A stretch of DNA of 64,000 bases from Fictibacillus solisalsi. Its GTDB lineage: Bacteria > Bacillota > Bacilli > Bacillales > Fictibacillaceae. How positions within the stretch are numbered: the stretch's first letter is position 1; each line of letters begins with the position of its first letter. Of this stretch, positions 57,252 through 64,000 are shown in pieces. Location of the stretch: positions 1-64,000 of the forward strand of contig NZ_FNHW01000004.1 in NCBI RefSeq assembly GCF_900103485.1, read 5' to 3'. The position numbers were made by a program, and so were the translations under genes. A model generated the notes under the pieces. It saw only the letters and a program-made list of their open reading frames with translations, was not told where the DNA came from and made no database searches.

Positions 57252-60200
57252 TTATTTGTTAAGCTTTGTGATTCTTCCTTCGATTTTCGGATCAACGCTT
57301 CCTTTGGCTTTAATATATTTGACCAAAGCGTCAAGGTCCACAATGTTTACACTTGCATTTTTTCCTTCAAGTAACGTTGTGTACCCATCTCCGCCGCCTG
57401 CCATAAAGTTATTCACCGTAACGGAATACGTTTTAGATGCATCCACAGCTGTTCCATCCGGAAGCGTAATGCTTACAATGCGCTCACCTGCCGGCTTTGA
57501 ATCGTCATAGGTAAACTTCAATCCGGAAATCTGCAATATCTTAGCACGGGTTGGATCCGACCATTGCTCTTCCAGCAGGCGTTTTACCTGTGCGCCCGTC
57601 AAATCCATGGTTACGAGGTCATTGCCGAAAGGCTGCACGGTGAAAGCTTCCTTCCACGTGATATCACCCGCGTCAATATCAGCACGTACACCCCCCGGGT
57701 TCATAAAGGCAAAGTCTGTTCCTGTCTGGGCTTTCATTGAATCCGCGATCAGGTTCCCCATTGTGGATTCTCCGTCGGCGTTAAGGTCTTTGCTGATATA
57801 GTTTGGCGCCTTTCCAATCACTTCATTCAAAACAGGCGCCACGTCTGCCACATAACGGTCTACAAACGCTTTGATTTCAGGGTCTGGTGCAATCTTACTG
57901 CGGTCTACCGATACCACCTCTGCTTTTTTCTTAACAATATCCTGGGTTACAGGGTCGATTTCCAGATCGACATCGGAAAATGCCGTTCCTGATGAATAGG
58001 ACTGGACAAGAAGCTTGTTGTCGACGACAGCATTGGTCAGCGCGTGGTTATGGCCGCCGAACATCACATCCACTTCATCATCTACTTTATTAGCCATATC
58101 AACTAGCTCGCCCGTTGCATTTTGCCCGTCTGCCGTAGAGTTTGCCGGGTTATGAGCAAGCACAACAATAGATTTTACACCTTGTTTCTCGAGTTCCTTC
58201 GAGTATTTATTAATGGCTTCAGTTTCATCGGTAAAGATCACACCTTCTACCCCGCTTGGAATTACAATGCTTGGCGTATCAGACAAAACAACCCCGATAA
58301 TTCCGATTTTAGCTCCGCCCACTTCTTTGATCACATACGGGTCAAGAATCGGCTGGCTTGTCTTCGCATCCAAAACATTTGCTGCAACATACGGGAAGTT
58401 GGCTCCTTCAAACGGGCCATACTTAGCTTCGGTTTTCGGGTGGCTTCCTCCTTTGATGAGGCGGAGCATTTCTTTTACACCTTCATCAAATTCATGGTTT
58501 CCGAGGGTCCCTGCATCAAAGCCAAGCTTGTTTAAAAAGCGGATCGTAGGCTCATCCTGAAGCAATGCAGATACCGGTGAACTTGCACCAACCGCATCAC
58601 CCGCATGAAGAAGAAGGGTGTTCGGATTCGTGGCTTCACGCTGCTTTAAGTAGGCAGCCAAGTACTCTGCTCCTCCGGCATTCAATTTTGCATTGTAGGT
58701 GTCGAGCTGTCCATGAAAGTCATTAATGCCCAAAAGCTGTACACTGATGTTTTGCAGTTTTTTCAATTTATACGAATATTTAGCGAACCCTTCTGCAGCG
58801 GCTCCCTCATAGTTAATGGATCCATCAGCAGGAACAGCGTTCTGTGCATCCGGTGCAGACTCAAATGTTACACTTGGTTCTCCTGCAACAGGCGCGAACT
58901 TCCAGTTTTGATCGGCTGAAGGATCGATTGTGCCAAGATCGCGGATATAATCGATGATCACTTGTCGGTTTTCATCCGGATACAGATTTACTTCGGATTT
59001 GTTTTTCACACCCGGAAAAAGACCGCTCGCACGATAGTTATTGGTTGCTACGATAAATTCCTGGTTGTTGTCGATTGGTTTGCCGTTGTACTGAAGGTTT
59101 TTAATACGGCTGCTGTCTGCGTGAATGACATTTCCGTCTTTATCATATTTCGCTGGCTGTGACACATCAATATCATAAGTTACGCCGTCAATGACATCAA
59201 AATTGTAGGTTGGGAAATCATTGTTAACGAGCTGTTGTTCTTCTTTTTTTGACGGATCAATGGTATTGAACTGTCCGGCTGACATTTCAAGCCATTCTTT
59301 TACGTCTGATCCCTTTACCTTAACGGTCGCTACCGTATTCGGATACAAATACAAGTCAGAAACGTTTTTAATAGCAATGGTTCCTTTTGGGATATTGGTG
59401 TAATAGTTGGCTCCGTTTCGGCCGCCTGCTTTAAATGGCGCTCCTGCAGAAAGGACCGGAAGGCCTTCATCCTTTGTTCCTTTTAATTGCTTTTCAACAT
59501 ACCACTTTTGCGCGTTGGTTACGATTTGAATCGATGGATCATCTTGTACGAGTGCAAAGTAGCTGTTAATGTCTGCACTCGTTTGTCCGACAGGCTGTCG
59601 GACATAATCAATCGTTCCCTGATGATCCTTTATGATCGCTCTTATGATGCTTTCATCGGTTTTCGCGAGACTTTTCTTTGTATTCTTGTCATAGACCGCT
59701 CTCAGCTGTGTCTTCGCCCTGGCAACCATCCATTTTCCTTTAGCCTTAACTAGACTGAGATCCATTACACCAAGCTGATTGCCCCAGTTTCCAGGCATGA
59801 TAACAGGCTTGCCATTAATGGTTCCGTTCTTCTCATCCACGCCTGGTAAGTCTGCAAAGTCACCCGGGAATGTTTTATGATTATGACCAGAAATAATCGC
59901 ATCGATGCCTTTAACCTTTGTCAGATCATAAGCCGCGTCCTCTTCCATTTGCTTTCGGTCGGCATCGCCGATTCCGGAGTGGGCCAGAACCACAATGAGG
60001 TCGGCACCGTCCTTCTTCATTTTAGGAATATTGGATTTGACACTGTCCACTATATCCTTTGTGATGACTTTTCCATCAAGGTTGGCCTTATCCCACAAAG
60101 TAATCTGTGGAGCAACAGCACCGATAACCCCCACCTTAATGACTTGTTTTCTTCCATGCTGGTCGGTGACTTTTTTCTTTATGATTTTATAGGGTTTAAA

Positions 60201-60749
60201 ATAGTTTTTATCGTTGTTGGGATTTTTGTCATGATCATCTTTATACACATTGGCATTTACATATGGAAACGGAGCATCATTAAGCACTTCCTGAAGATAG
60301 TCAAGTCCATAGTTAAATTCGTGGTTTCCAACGGTCGCCGCATCATAATCTAAAAGCTTCATCGCTTTGTAGACCGGGTGCAACTCACCACGTTTCAGCT
60401 TGTCCACCTTTGCTTTGTAATCGCCAAGAGGGTTACCCTGAATCAGGTCTCCGTTGTCAAAAAGCATACTGTTTTTAGATTCGCTTCTTGCCTTCTTGAT
60501 CAGAGTGGCTGTTTTTGCCAAGCCGAATTCTTCGGTTTCAGTATCTTTGTAGTAATCGTAATTGGCGATGTGGGTATGAATATCCGTCGTTCCCAAAATT
60601 CTTAGCTGAACGGCTTCCGTTTTGCTTTGCTTTTCGTTTTTGGATGCTGCCTGCACCGAATCAAACGTTAACGGAGCGGCCAGCACAGATAATGCCATCG
60701 TTGATGCAAGTAATGTGCGCCCCATTGCTGAAAAGGACTTTTTCCCCAT
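57252..60749 (-). CDS. Secreted two-domain 5'-nucleotidase / cyclic nucleotide phosphodiesterase
   Basis: Exported phosphoesterase, 1165 residues from the ATG at 60749 (AGGGGG before it); the longest frame starts 59 codons earlier without support. Signal peptide up to about residue 36. First metallophosphoesterase half starts LRILGTTDIHTHIANYDY with GNHEFNYG and GHNHKTFPG; the second starts LLGINDFHGQLDTY with GNHEFDEG and GGHNHALTNA, followed by a 5'-nucleotidase C domain (NPGGVRADIDAGD). It resembles YfkN of B. subtilis, but ends without an LPxTG motif. It would scavenge phosphate from extracellular nucleotides. Possible PhoP boxes precede it. Confidence 0.9.
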   Translation of the reverse strand: MGKKSFSAMGRTLLASTMALSVLAAPLTFDSVQAASKNEKQSKTEAVQLRILGTTDIHTHIANYDYYKDTETEEFGLAKTATLIKKARSESKNSMLFDNGDLIQGNPLGDYKAKVDKLKRGELHPVYKAMKLLDYDAATVGNHEFNYGLDYLQEVLNDAPFPYVNANVYKDDHDKNPNNDKNYFKPYKIIKKKVTDQHGRKQVIKVGVIGAVAPQITLWDKANLDGKVITKDIVDSVKSNIPKMKKDGADLIVVLAHSGIGDADRKQMEEDAAYDLTKVKGIDAIISGHNHKTFPGDFADLPGVDEKNGTINGKPVIMPGNWGNQLGVMDLSLVKAKGKWMVARAKTQLRAVYDKNTKKSLAKTDESIIRAIIKDHQGTIDYVRQPVGQTSADINSYFALVQDDPSIQIVTNAQKWYVEKQLKGTKDEGLPVLSAGAPFKAGGRNGANYYTNIPKGTIAIKNVSDLYLYPNTVATVKVKGSDVKEWLEMSAGQFNTIDPSKKEEQQLVNNDFPTYNFDVIDGVTYDIDVSQPAKYDKDGNVIHADSSRIKNLQYNGKPIDNNQEFIVATNNYRASGLFPGVKNKSEVNLYPDENRQVIIDYIRDLGTIDPSADQNWKFAPVAGEPSVTFESAPDAQNAVPADGSINYEGAAAEGFAKYSYKLKKLQNISVQLLGINDFHGQLDTYNAKLNAGGAEYLAAYLKQREATNPNTLLLHAGDAVGASSPVSALLQDEPTIRFLNKLGFDAGTLGNHEFDEGVKEMLRLIKGGSHPKTEAKYGPFEGANFPYVAANVLDAKTSQPILDPYVIKEVGGAKIGIIGVVLSDTPSIVIPSGVEGVIFTDETEAINKYSKELEKQGVKSIVVLAHNPANSTADGQNATGELVDMANKVDDEVDVMFGGHNHALTNAVVDNKLLVQSYSSGTAFSDVDLEIDPVTQDIVKKKAEVVSVDRSKIAPDPEIKAFVDRYVADVAPVLNEVIGKAPNYISKDLNADGESTMGNLIADSMKAQTGTDFAFMNPGGVRADIDAGDITWKEAFTVQPFGNDLVTMDLTGAQVKRLLEEQWSDPTRAKILQISGLKFTYDDSKPAGERIVSITLPDGTAVDASKTYSVTVNNFMAGGGDGYTTLLEGKNASVNIVDLDALVKYIKAKGSVDPKIEGRITKLNK

Positions 60750-60791
60750 ATGGATCCCCCTAAAGTCTTTTGGTATTTTGCTGCCAATCTC

Positions 60792-60864
60792 ATTATATAT
60801 TTTGAAAATAAAAATAAAAGACTTTATTCGTAAAATAAAGGTAAATGTTTTAAATTTTTGTAAA
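60792..60864 (-). promoter_or_regulatory. Putative PhoP-box promoter of the nucleotidase
   Basis: Minus strand hexamers TTTACA (60859-60864), TTAAAA (60848-60853), TTTACC (60840-60845) and TTTACG (60829-60834) form two pairs, each with 11-base spacing, as in PhoP boxes (TTWACA-N5 repeats). TATAAT at 60792-60797 lies about 30 bases on. The two pairs are out of phase by three bases, so the match is imperfect. Confidence 0.35.
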
Positions 60865-60947
60865 AAATAAGAAAAAATACCCAGATAAATCGGTACATTT
60901 CCCCTATGTTTTGTTAAATCGTTCACTTTTAAACAAAGTAAATGGAA

Positions 60948-60991
60948 CTAAAAAACTGCCGGCTGAATAGGCCGGCAGTTCCTGTTTTTTT
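60948..60991. terminator. Terminator downstream of the lmo0937-type gene
   Basis: AACTGCCGGC (60954-60963) pairs with GCCGGCAGTT (60971-60980), with A and T runs on both sides. Confidence 0.85.
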
Positions 60992-61010
60992 CTATTGTTA
61001 CTTTTTGGAA

Positions 61011-61046
61011 GGGTTGATTTTCGTTCCATGTGCTCGCTTTCCGAGA
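61011..61046 (+). repeat. Dispersed intergenic repeat, end fragment
   Basis: GGGTTGATTTTCGTTCCATG followed by TGCTCGCTTTCCGAG matches the first 35 bases of the other copies (GTTGATTTxCGTTCCAGG..GCTCGCTTTTACCG). The rest is missing. Confidence 0.6.
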
Positions 61047-61089
61047 TTGTTCCCAATGCAGCGTTTGTTTTGAAAAAGTCTATAAAGTT

Positions 61090-61239
61090 CTATTGTCTGG
61101 TTGCTCTTCCTTTGATGAGTTTATAGATCAGAACGATAACAGCTGCGATCAGGAGAATATGAATAATGCCGCCTGCAATTTTGAACACCAGGCCTAATAT
61201 CCAAAGTACGATCAGGATTCCAATAATGGTCCATAACAT
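61090..61239 (-). CDS. lmo0937-family small membrane protein (DUF5670)
   Basis: A 49-residue protein MLWTIIGILIVLWILGLVFK with a second helix GGIIHILLIAAVIVLIYKLI and a basic end; this is the lmo0937 family signature. Start at 61239 with AAAGGA ten bases before, not at the longer frame. These are often sigma-B genes, and a good sigma-B promoter lies upstream (61278-61304). Confidence 0.85.
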   Translation of the reverse strand: MLWTIIGILIVLWILGLVFKIAGGIIHILLIAAVIVLIYKLIKGRATRQ

Positions 61240-61277
61240 TTGTCGCTCATCCTTTCTTACTGTTTTATACGCATTAT

Positions 61278-61304
61278 TTTCCCCCAAACGAAAGCGACTC
61301 AAAC
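61278..61304 (-). promoter_or_regulatory. Sigma-B-type promoter of the lmo0937-family gene
   Basis: GTTTGA (61299-61304), 15 bases, GGGAAA (61278-61283) on the minus strand, against the sigma-B pattern GTTTAA-N13-15-GGGWAW. Confidence 0.6.
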
Positions 61305-61324
61305 ACCAAGGGTCATTTTTCCAT

Positions 61325-61350
61325 GTTTATCGAATCCGGAAAACGTGTAT
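61325..61350 (+). promoter_or_regulatory. Sigma-B-type promoter of the YflT-like gene
   Basis: GTTTAT (61325-61330), 14 bases, GTGTAT (61345-61350), five of six in each box of the sigma-B pattern, about 30 bases before the binding site of the stress gene. Confidence 0.55.
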
Positions 61351-61389
61351 TGAACAACTGTAACGAATTAATAAGGAGGAATTCTACCC

Positions 61390-61740
61390 ATGGCAAAACC
61401 ATTAGTACGTGAATTTACAACCGATCAGGAAGTCATTACTGCTGTTCAGGAACTTGAAACAAGAGGGATCGACCAGGAAGACATCTATGTGCTTGCTCAT
61501 GAAAAGGATGATACCAGGGCGATCGCTGATGCAGCAGATGCCAACACCATTGGTACCCCTGAAGAAGGGCTGGGAACTGCCATTAAAAATGTCTTCCAAA
61601 AGCGCGGGGACGAGCTTCGCAGTAAATTAGAAGAGATCGGCTTAAGCTCTTTGGAAGCTGATGAATACGAAAAGAAGCTTGATCAGGGAAAAGTACTTGT
61701 ACTCGTAAAAGGTGAAAATAATCTTGATACTTGGGTTTAA
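61390..61740 (+). CDS. General stress protein, YflT/GSP17M-like
   Basis: A 116-residue cytoplasmic protein with a YflT-domain core: VREFTTDQEVITAVQELETRG, IYVLAHEKDDTRAIAD and a Glu-rich C-terminal half. Relatives in B. subtilis (YflT, GSP17M) are general stress proteins of unknown mechanism controlled by sigma-B. AAGGAGG lies nine bases before the ATG. A sigma-B promoter is present, supporting the class. Confidence 0.88.
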   Translation: MAKPLVREFTTDQEVITAVQELETRGIDQEDIYVLAHEKDDTRAIADAADANTIGTPEEGLGTAIKNVFQKRGDELRSKLEEIGLSSLEADEYEKKLDQGKVLVLVKGENNLDTWV

Positions 61741-61749
61741 TCATAGGTA

Positions 61750-61790
61750 AAAGAGGCGGACTTCTTTCATGAAGTCCGCCTCCTTTTTGT
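61750..61790. terminator. Terminator between the stress gene and yrhK-like gene
   Basis: GAGGCGGACTTC pairs with GAAGTCCGCCTC around a 6-base loop, followed by CTTTTTG. Confidence 0.88.
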
Positions 61791-61802
61791 TTTATTGAGG
61801 AT

Positions 61803-62042
61803 TCACTCGGATAACCTTTTCGCCCTTCTTAAACTGTCCTGACGTTCGTTCTCCCGCTTGACATGAAGATCATTTGCCAGGGCAATAGCAGGCCGCATGA
61901 CGAGCTGAAGGCTGCCGACAATGAAAAGCCAGACACCCACTGTCTTGGCCGATTCAAAAAGAAAAAGAATACTGCCCGCCAAAAACCAGAGCCCAATCAT
62001 AAAGTCATTAAGGGTATACAGGGTTTTATACCTTTTTTTCAC
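61803..62042 (-). CDS. YrhK-domain protein
   Basis: A 79-residue protein with two membrane helices (LYTLNDFMIGLWFLAGSILF, VGVWLFIVGSLQLVMRPAI) and a charged tail, matching the YrhK domain. Function unknown. GTG start at 62042 has no good binding site; the true start may differ. Convergent with the stress gene. Confidence 0.72.
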   Translation of the reverse strand: MKKRYKTLYTLNDFMIGLWFLAGSILFLFESAKTVGVWLFIVGSLQLVMRPAIALANDLHVKRENERQDSLRRAKRLSE

Positions 62043-62162
62043 CCAAACATGATAGTTTGCAATCTCAAGGTTAAGATAACTTCTTTATTTTTCAAGCGTG
62101 GCAACCTGTTCACACCTTTCTTCACTTCATACTCTATTAGTGTTTACCCCAACTTGCGGCCA

Positions 62163-62196
62163 ATAAAAAAAGTCCGGTGAAACCTGGACTTTTAAA
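62163..62196 (-). terminator. Orphan terminator-like hairpin on the minus strand
   Basis: AAAAGTCC pairs with GGACTTTT around a 10-base loop, and the minus strand runs into seven T (plus-strand A 62164-62170). No gene precedes it on that strand, so it may end a short RNA transcribed from the yajQ promoter region. Confidence 0.45.
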
Positions 62197-62282
62197 TGTA
62201 CAAAGACACTCCACTCGAAAGGTTGAGCTCTTTTGAAGGATTTATCATGAACTCAAAACCCCCGTTATATTTTCACAGGATT

Positions 62283-62311
62283 TTGTCAAAACTATGGTCA
62301 GCTAATATAAT
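62283..62311 (+). promoter_or_regulatory. Sigma-A promoter of yajQ
   Basis: TTGTCA (62283-62288), 17 bases, TATAAT (62306-62311). The start would lie about 35 bases before the binding site. Confidence 0.7.
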
Positions 62312-62355
62312 ATAAGTATAGAAGATTAATAGATTACATAAAGGAGGCGGATCCG

Positions 62356-62853
62356 TTGAGTAAAGAAAGCTCATTTGACATTGTTTCAAAGGTCGACCTT
62401 TCCGAGGTGGACAATGCGATTAACATCGCCATGAAGGAAATCAAAAACCGCTATGATTTTAAGGGAAGCAAAAGTGACATTTCCCTGGATAAAAGCAGTG
62501 AGGAGCTCACACTGGTTTCCGATGATGAATACAAGATGGAGCAGCTGAAAGACGTATTGATCAGCAAGTTGATCAAGCGGGACGTTCCCATTAAAAACCT
62601 CGATTATTCCAAAATCGAGCAGGCGTCAGGCGGAACGGTGCGCCAGCGTGCCAAGCTTGTACAGGGCATCGACAAAGATAACGCCAAAAAAATCAACACG
62701 ATCATCAAAAATTCTGGAGTTAAAGTAAAAAGCCAGGTGCAGGATGACCAGGTTCGGGTATCGGGCAAAAGCAGGGACGATCTTCAGCAGATCATCTCGG
62801 CCATCCGCCAGGCAGATTTGCCGATTGATGTACAGTTCATTAACTATCGTTAA
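62356..62853 (+). CDS. yajQ: YajQ family nucleotide-binding protein
   Basis: A 165-residue protein of the YajQ family (UPF0234), starting [17 protein letters not shown] with ALNI-like [18 protein letters not shown] and ending [14 protein letters not shown]. Relatives in Xanthomonas bind cyclic di-GMP; whether this one does is not known. TTG start with AAGGAGG eight bases before. Single-gene transcript. Confidence 0.92.
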   Translation: MSKESSFDIVSKVDLSEVDNAINIAMKEIKNRYDFKGSKSDISLDKSSEELTLVSDDEYKMEQLKDVLISKLIKRDVPIKNLDYSKIEQASGGTVRQRAKLVQGIDKDNAKKINTIIKNSGVKVKSQVQDDQVRVSGKSRDDLQQIISAIRQADLPIDVQFINYR

Positions 62854-62880
62854 AAATCGGGCTGTCTAAGAAGTCTGGAA

Positions 62881-63115
62881 GCTGTTGATTTTCGTTCCAG
62901 GCCGCTCGCTTTTACCGGGGCGTGCGGTTAGCCTTACCGGCGTGTACGCCTACCTTACCGGCGTGTACGCCTACCTTACCGGCGTGTACGCCTACCTATT
63001 GGCAAGTGCCTACGGGAGTCTCACCTGTCACGCTAATCCCGCAGGACAAGGAACACTGCGGCAGCAAGACATCGCACGAAGAAAATGAGATGTTTATTTT
63101 CGAGGACCGCGCACC
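62881..63115 (+). repeat. Dispersed intergenic repeat, copy C
   Basis: Starts GCTGTTGATTTTCGTTCCAG, GCCGCTCGCTTTTACCGGGG, and ends ATTTTCGAGGACCGCGCACC then TTCCACTCAGC. The inner portion CAAGACATCGCACGAAGAAA is also found in copy B. Between is an expanded tract (62932-62994). Confidence 0.8.
62932..62994 (+). repeat. Triplicated 21-bp unit inside copy C
   Basis: CCTTACCGGCGTGTACGCCTA is repeated three times without change at 62932-62952, 62953-62973 and 62974-62994, then decays. Each unit contains the palindrome GGCGTGTACGCC. In copy B the matching place has one similar unit, TTACCGGCGTAAACGCCTGC. Confidence 0.92.
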
Positions 63116-63133
63116 TTCCACTCAGCTTTTTTA

Positions 63134-63186
63134 CGCAAAAAGAGGATGCCTGAAGGTCAATTTTTGACTTTCAGGCATCCCCTTTT
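63134..63186. terminator. Terminator between yajQ side and SLAP gene
   Basis: GGATGCCTGAAGGTCA pairs with TTGACTTTCAGGCATCC, one mismatch, with flanking A and T runs. Confidence 0.82.
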
Positions 63187-63564
63187 CTATTTAAAATCCA
63201 GCTTGCCGCCGGTATGAACCGGTTCCTTATGAATCAAAGCTTTCGGAAATATAAAGGTCCAGGGCATGCTGGTTTCAGGGGGCAGTTGAACCTGCGGAAT
63301 GGTAAATGCCAGTTCCGCGATCAACTCACCGTCCTCCTTATACGTAAAGACTGTATCCTGGATAACGAACGGTTCGCTTCCAAAATTATGGATGAGGCAT
63401 GTAACGAGAAGGTCTCCTTTATGGTTCATTGCGGAGCGTATGAGCGGGAACGCAACGTTTTGCCCGTTCTCCTCTGACGTCTCATTAAAAATCTCCTCGA
63501 TCATTTTGCGATCTTGTTCTGCGATAGTCTTGTCCCATGCGCTTTCATAGATAAGACGCTGCAT
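63187..63564 (-). CDS. SLAP domain-containing protein
   Basis: A 125-residue protein without a signal peptide: a helical head (YESAWDKTIAEQDRKMIEEI) and a beta domain (LLVTCLIHNFGSEPFVIQDT, VQLPPETSMPWTFIFPKAL). The SLAP repeat is found in proteins tied to S-layer or accessory Sec functions. GAAGGAGGTGATC precedes the ATG. It follows the dehydrogenase by 33 bases in the same direction. Confidence 0.78.
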   Translation of the reverse strand: MQRLIYESAWDKTIAEQDRKMIEEIFNETSEENGQNVAFPLIRSAMNHKGDLLVTCLIHNFGSEPFVIQDTVFTYKEDGELIAELAFTIPQVQLPPETSMPWTFIFPKALIHKEPVHTGGKLDFK

Positions 63565-63597
63565 ACGATCACCTCCTTCTGCGCTTTTTACCCCGAT

Positions 63598-64000
63598 TCA
63601 GGCTTTCAAGCGTTTATACAGCGCGTGAGTGCCGCTGTTCTCTTCACCCATCTCGGCCAGTTCCTCGTACAAATCCTTGGCCAGCTGCAATCCGGGAGTT
63701 AAAATTCCCATCTCACCCGCAGATTCAAGTGCAATTTTCATGTCTTTAATAAAATGTTTTACGTAAAATCCAGGTGCAAAGTTGCCGCTAATAATTCGCG
63801 GAGCCAGATTGGATAGCGACCAGCTTCCGGCTGCACCGGATTCAATGCTTTTTAATACGGTATTTGGATCCAAACCGGCTTTTTCGGCGTAAATAACAGC
63901 TTCACAAACACCAATCATACCCGATGCGATCGCGATTTGGTTGCACATCTTGGTATGCTGGCCGGCACCTGCTTTTCCCTGGTGAACAATATTTTGCCCC
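63598..64000 (-). CDS. NAD(P)-dependent hydroxyacid dehydrogenase, partial
   Basis: C-terminal part of a 3-hydroxyisobutyrate/beta-hydroxyacid dehydrogenase (YkwC-like). The frame is open to the window edge; the visible 133 residues start [20 protein letters not shown], which holds the GxGQ..K catalytic Lys segment, and continue with the helical domain ([20 protein letters not shown]). The N-terminal Rossmann domain lies beyond the edge. It might act on branched-chain or tartronate substrates. Confidence 0.85.
   Translation of the reverse strand, partial: GQNIVHQGKAGAGQHTKMCNQIAIASGMIGVCEAVIYAEKAGLDPNTVLKSIESGAAGSWSLSNLAPRIISGNFAPGFYVKHFIKDMKIALESAGEMGILTPGLQLAKDLYEELAEMGEENSGTHALYKRLKA

Noticed and set aside
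62885-63167. Two plus-strand frames with LTGVYAY and CTPTLPA repeats
   Set aside because: Artefacts of the 21-bp triplication in repeat copy C.

Overview
The window is a chromosomal segment of a low-to-moderate GC, endospore-forming Bacillaceae member. Marker genes are spo0F, spo0M, gerQ, a class A penicillin-binding protein of the spore PBP type, rpoE (delta subunit), and many proteins known in Bacillus subtilis as Ywx proteins. The order murA - fsa - fba - spo0F - ywjG - pyrG - rpoE - (fatty-acid genes) - fadF - cls - uvsE - argS/ywiB - speB/speE - pbpG - ywhD - ywgA/ywfO - pta - hemQ - gerQ/ywdK follows the B. subtilis ywx region with insertions. The genus cannot be proven by reading; a Fictibacillus-like bacillus is plausible. 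No rRNA, tRNA, CRISPR array, insertion sequence or prophage was seen.

Layout. 0.1-7.3 kb: cell wall (murA), sugar aldolases (fsa, fba), the phosphorelay protein Spo0F, CTP synthase and RNA polymerase delta. 7.5-19.0 kb: a minus-strand acyl-CoA catabolic block: fadF, thiolase, hydroxyacyl-CoA dehydrogenase, two acyl-CoA dehydrogenases, a MeaB-type GTPase, a TetR regulator and a fused B12-dependent isobutyryl-CoA mutase. It carries a FadR-like palindrome before fadF, a related palindrome plus a cre site before the thiolase. 19.2-24.6 kb: cardiolipin synthase, UV endonuclease, a hydrolase, a tiny XapX protein, argS-ywiB. 24.8-31.4 kb: a soluble PAS histidine kinase with a 0A box, polyamine synthesis (speE, speB), a ketopantoate reductase-like enzyme, a probable type I toxin-antitoxin locus and an amidohydrolase.

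31.5-41.3 kb: spore-type PBP, a 21-bp tandem repeat array, ywhD, a purine permease under paired PurBoxes, a decapitated TetR gene and a very large secreted subtilase resembling bacillopeptidase F. 41.7-50.6 kb: ywgA-ywfO, lipoate relay enzyme LipL, pta, spo0M, hemQ, gerQ, ywdK, a YvrJ-like peptide. 50.7-64 kb: MFS transporter and GH13 glucosidase (divergent), beta-carbonic anhydrase, a membrane PAS kinase, a two-domain secreted nucleotidase, a pair of divergent sigma-B-type stress genes, a YajQ protein, a SLAP-domain protein and a partial hydroxyacid dehydrogenase.

Three long copies and one fragment of a dispersed intergenic repeat (opening with a GTTGATTTxCGTTCCA-like end) lie at about 33.8, 43.9, 61.0 and 62.9 kb. 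One copy has an internal 21-bp amplification. The most interesting non-standard structures are the toxin/antisense-RNA locus near 29.8 kb, the 21-bp array near 33.7 kb, and the dispersed repeat family. Coordinates of starts were moved from the longest open frame wherever a ribosome binding site and family alignment favoured an internal start.
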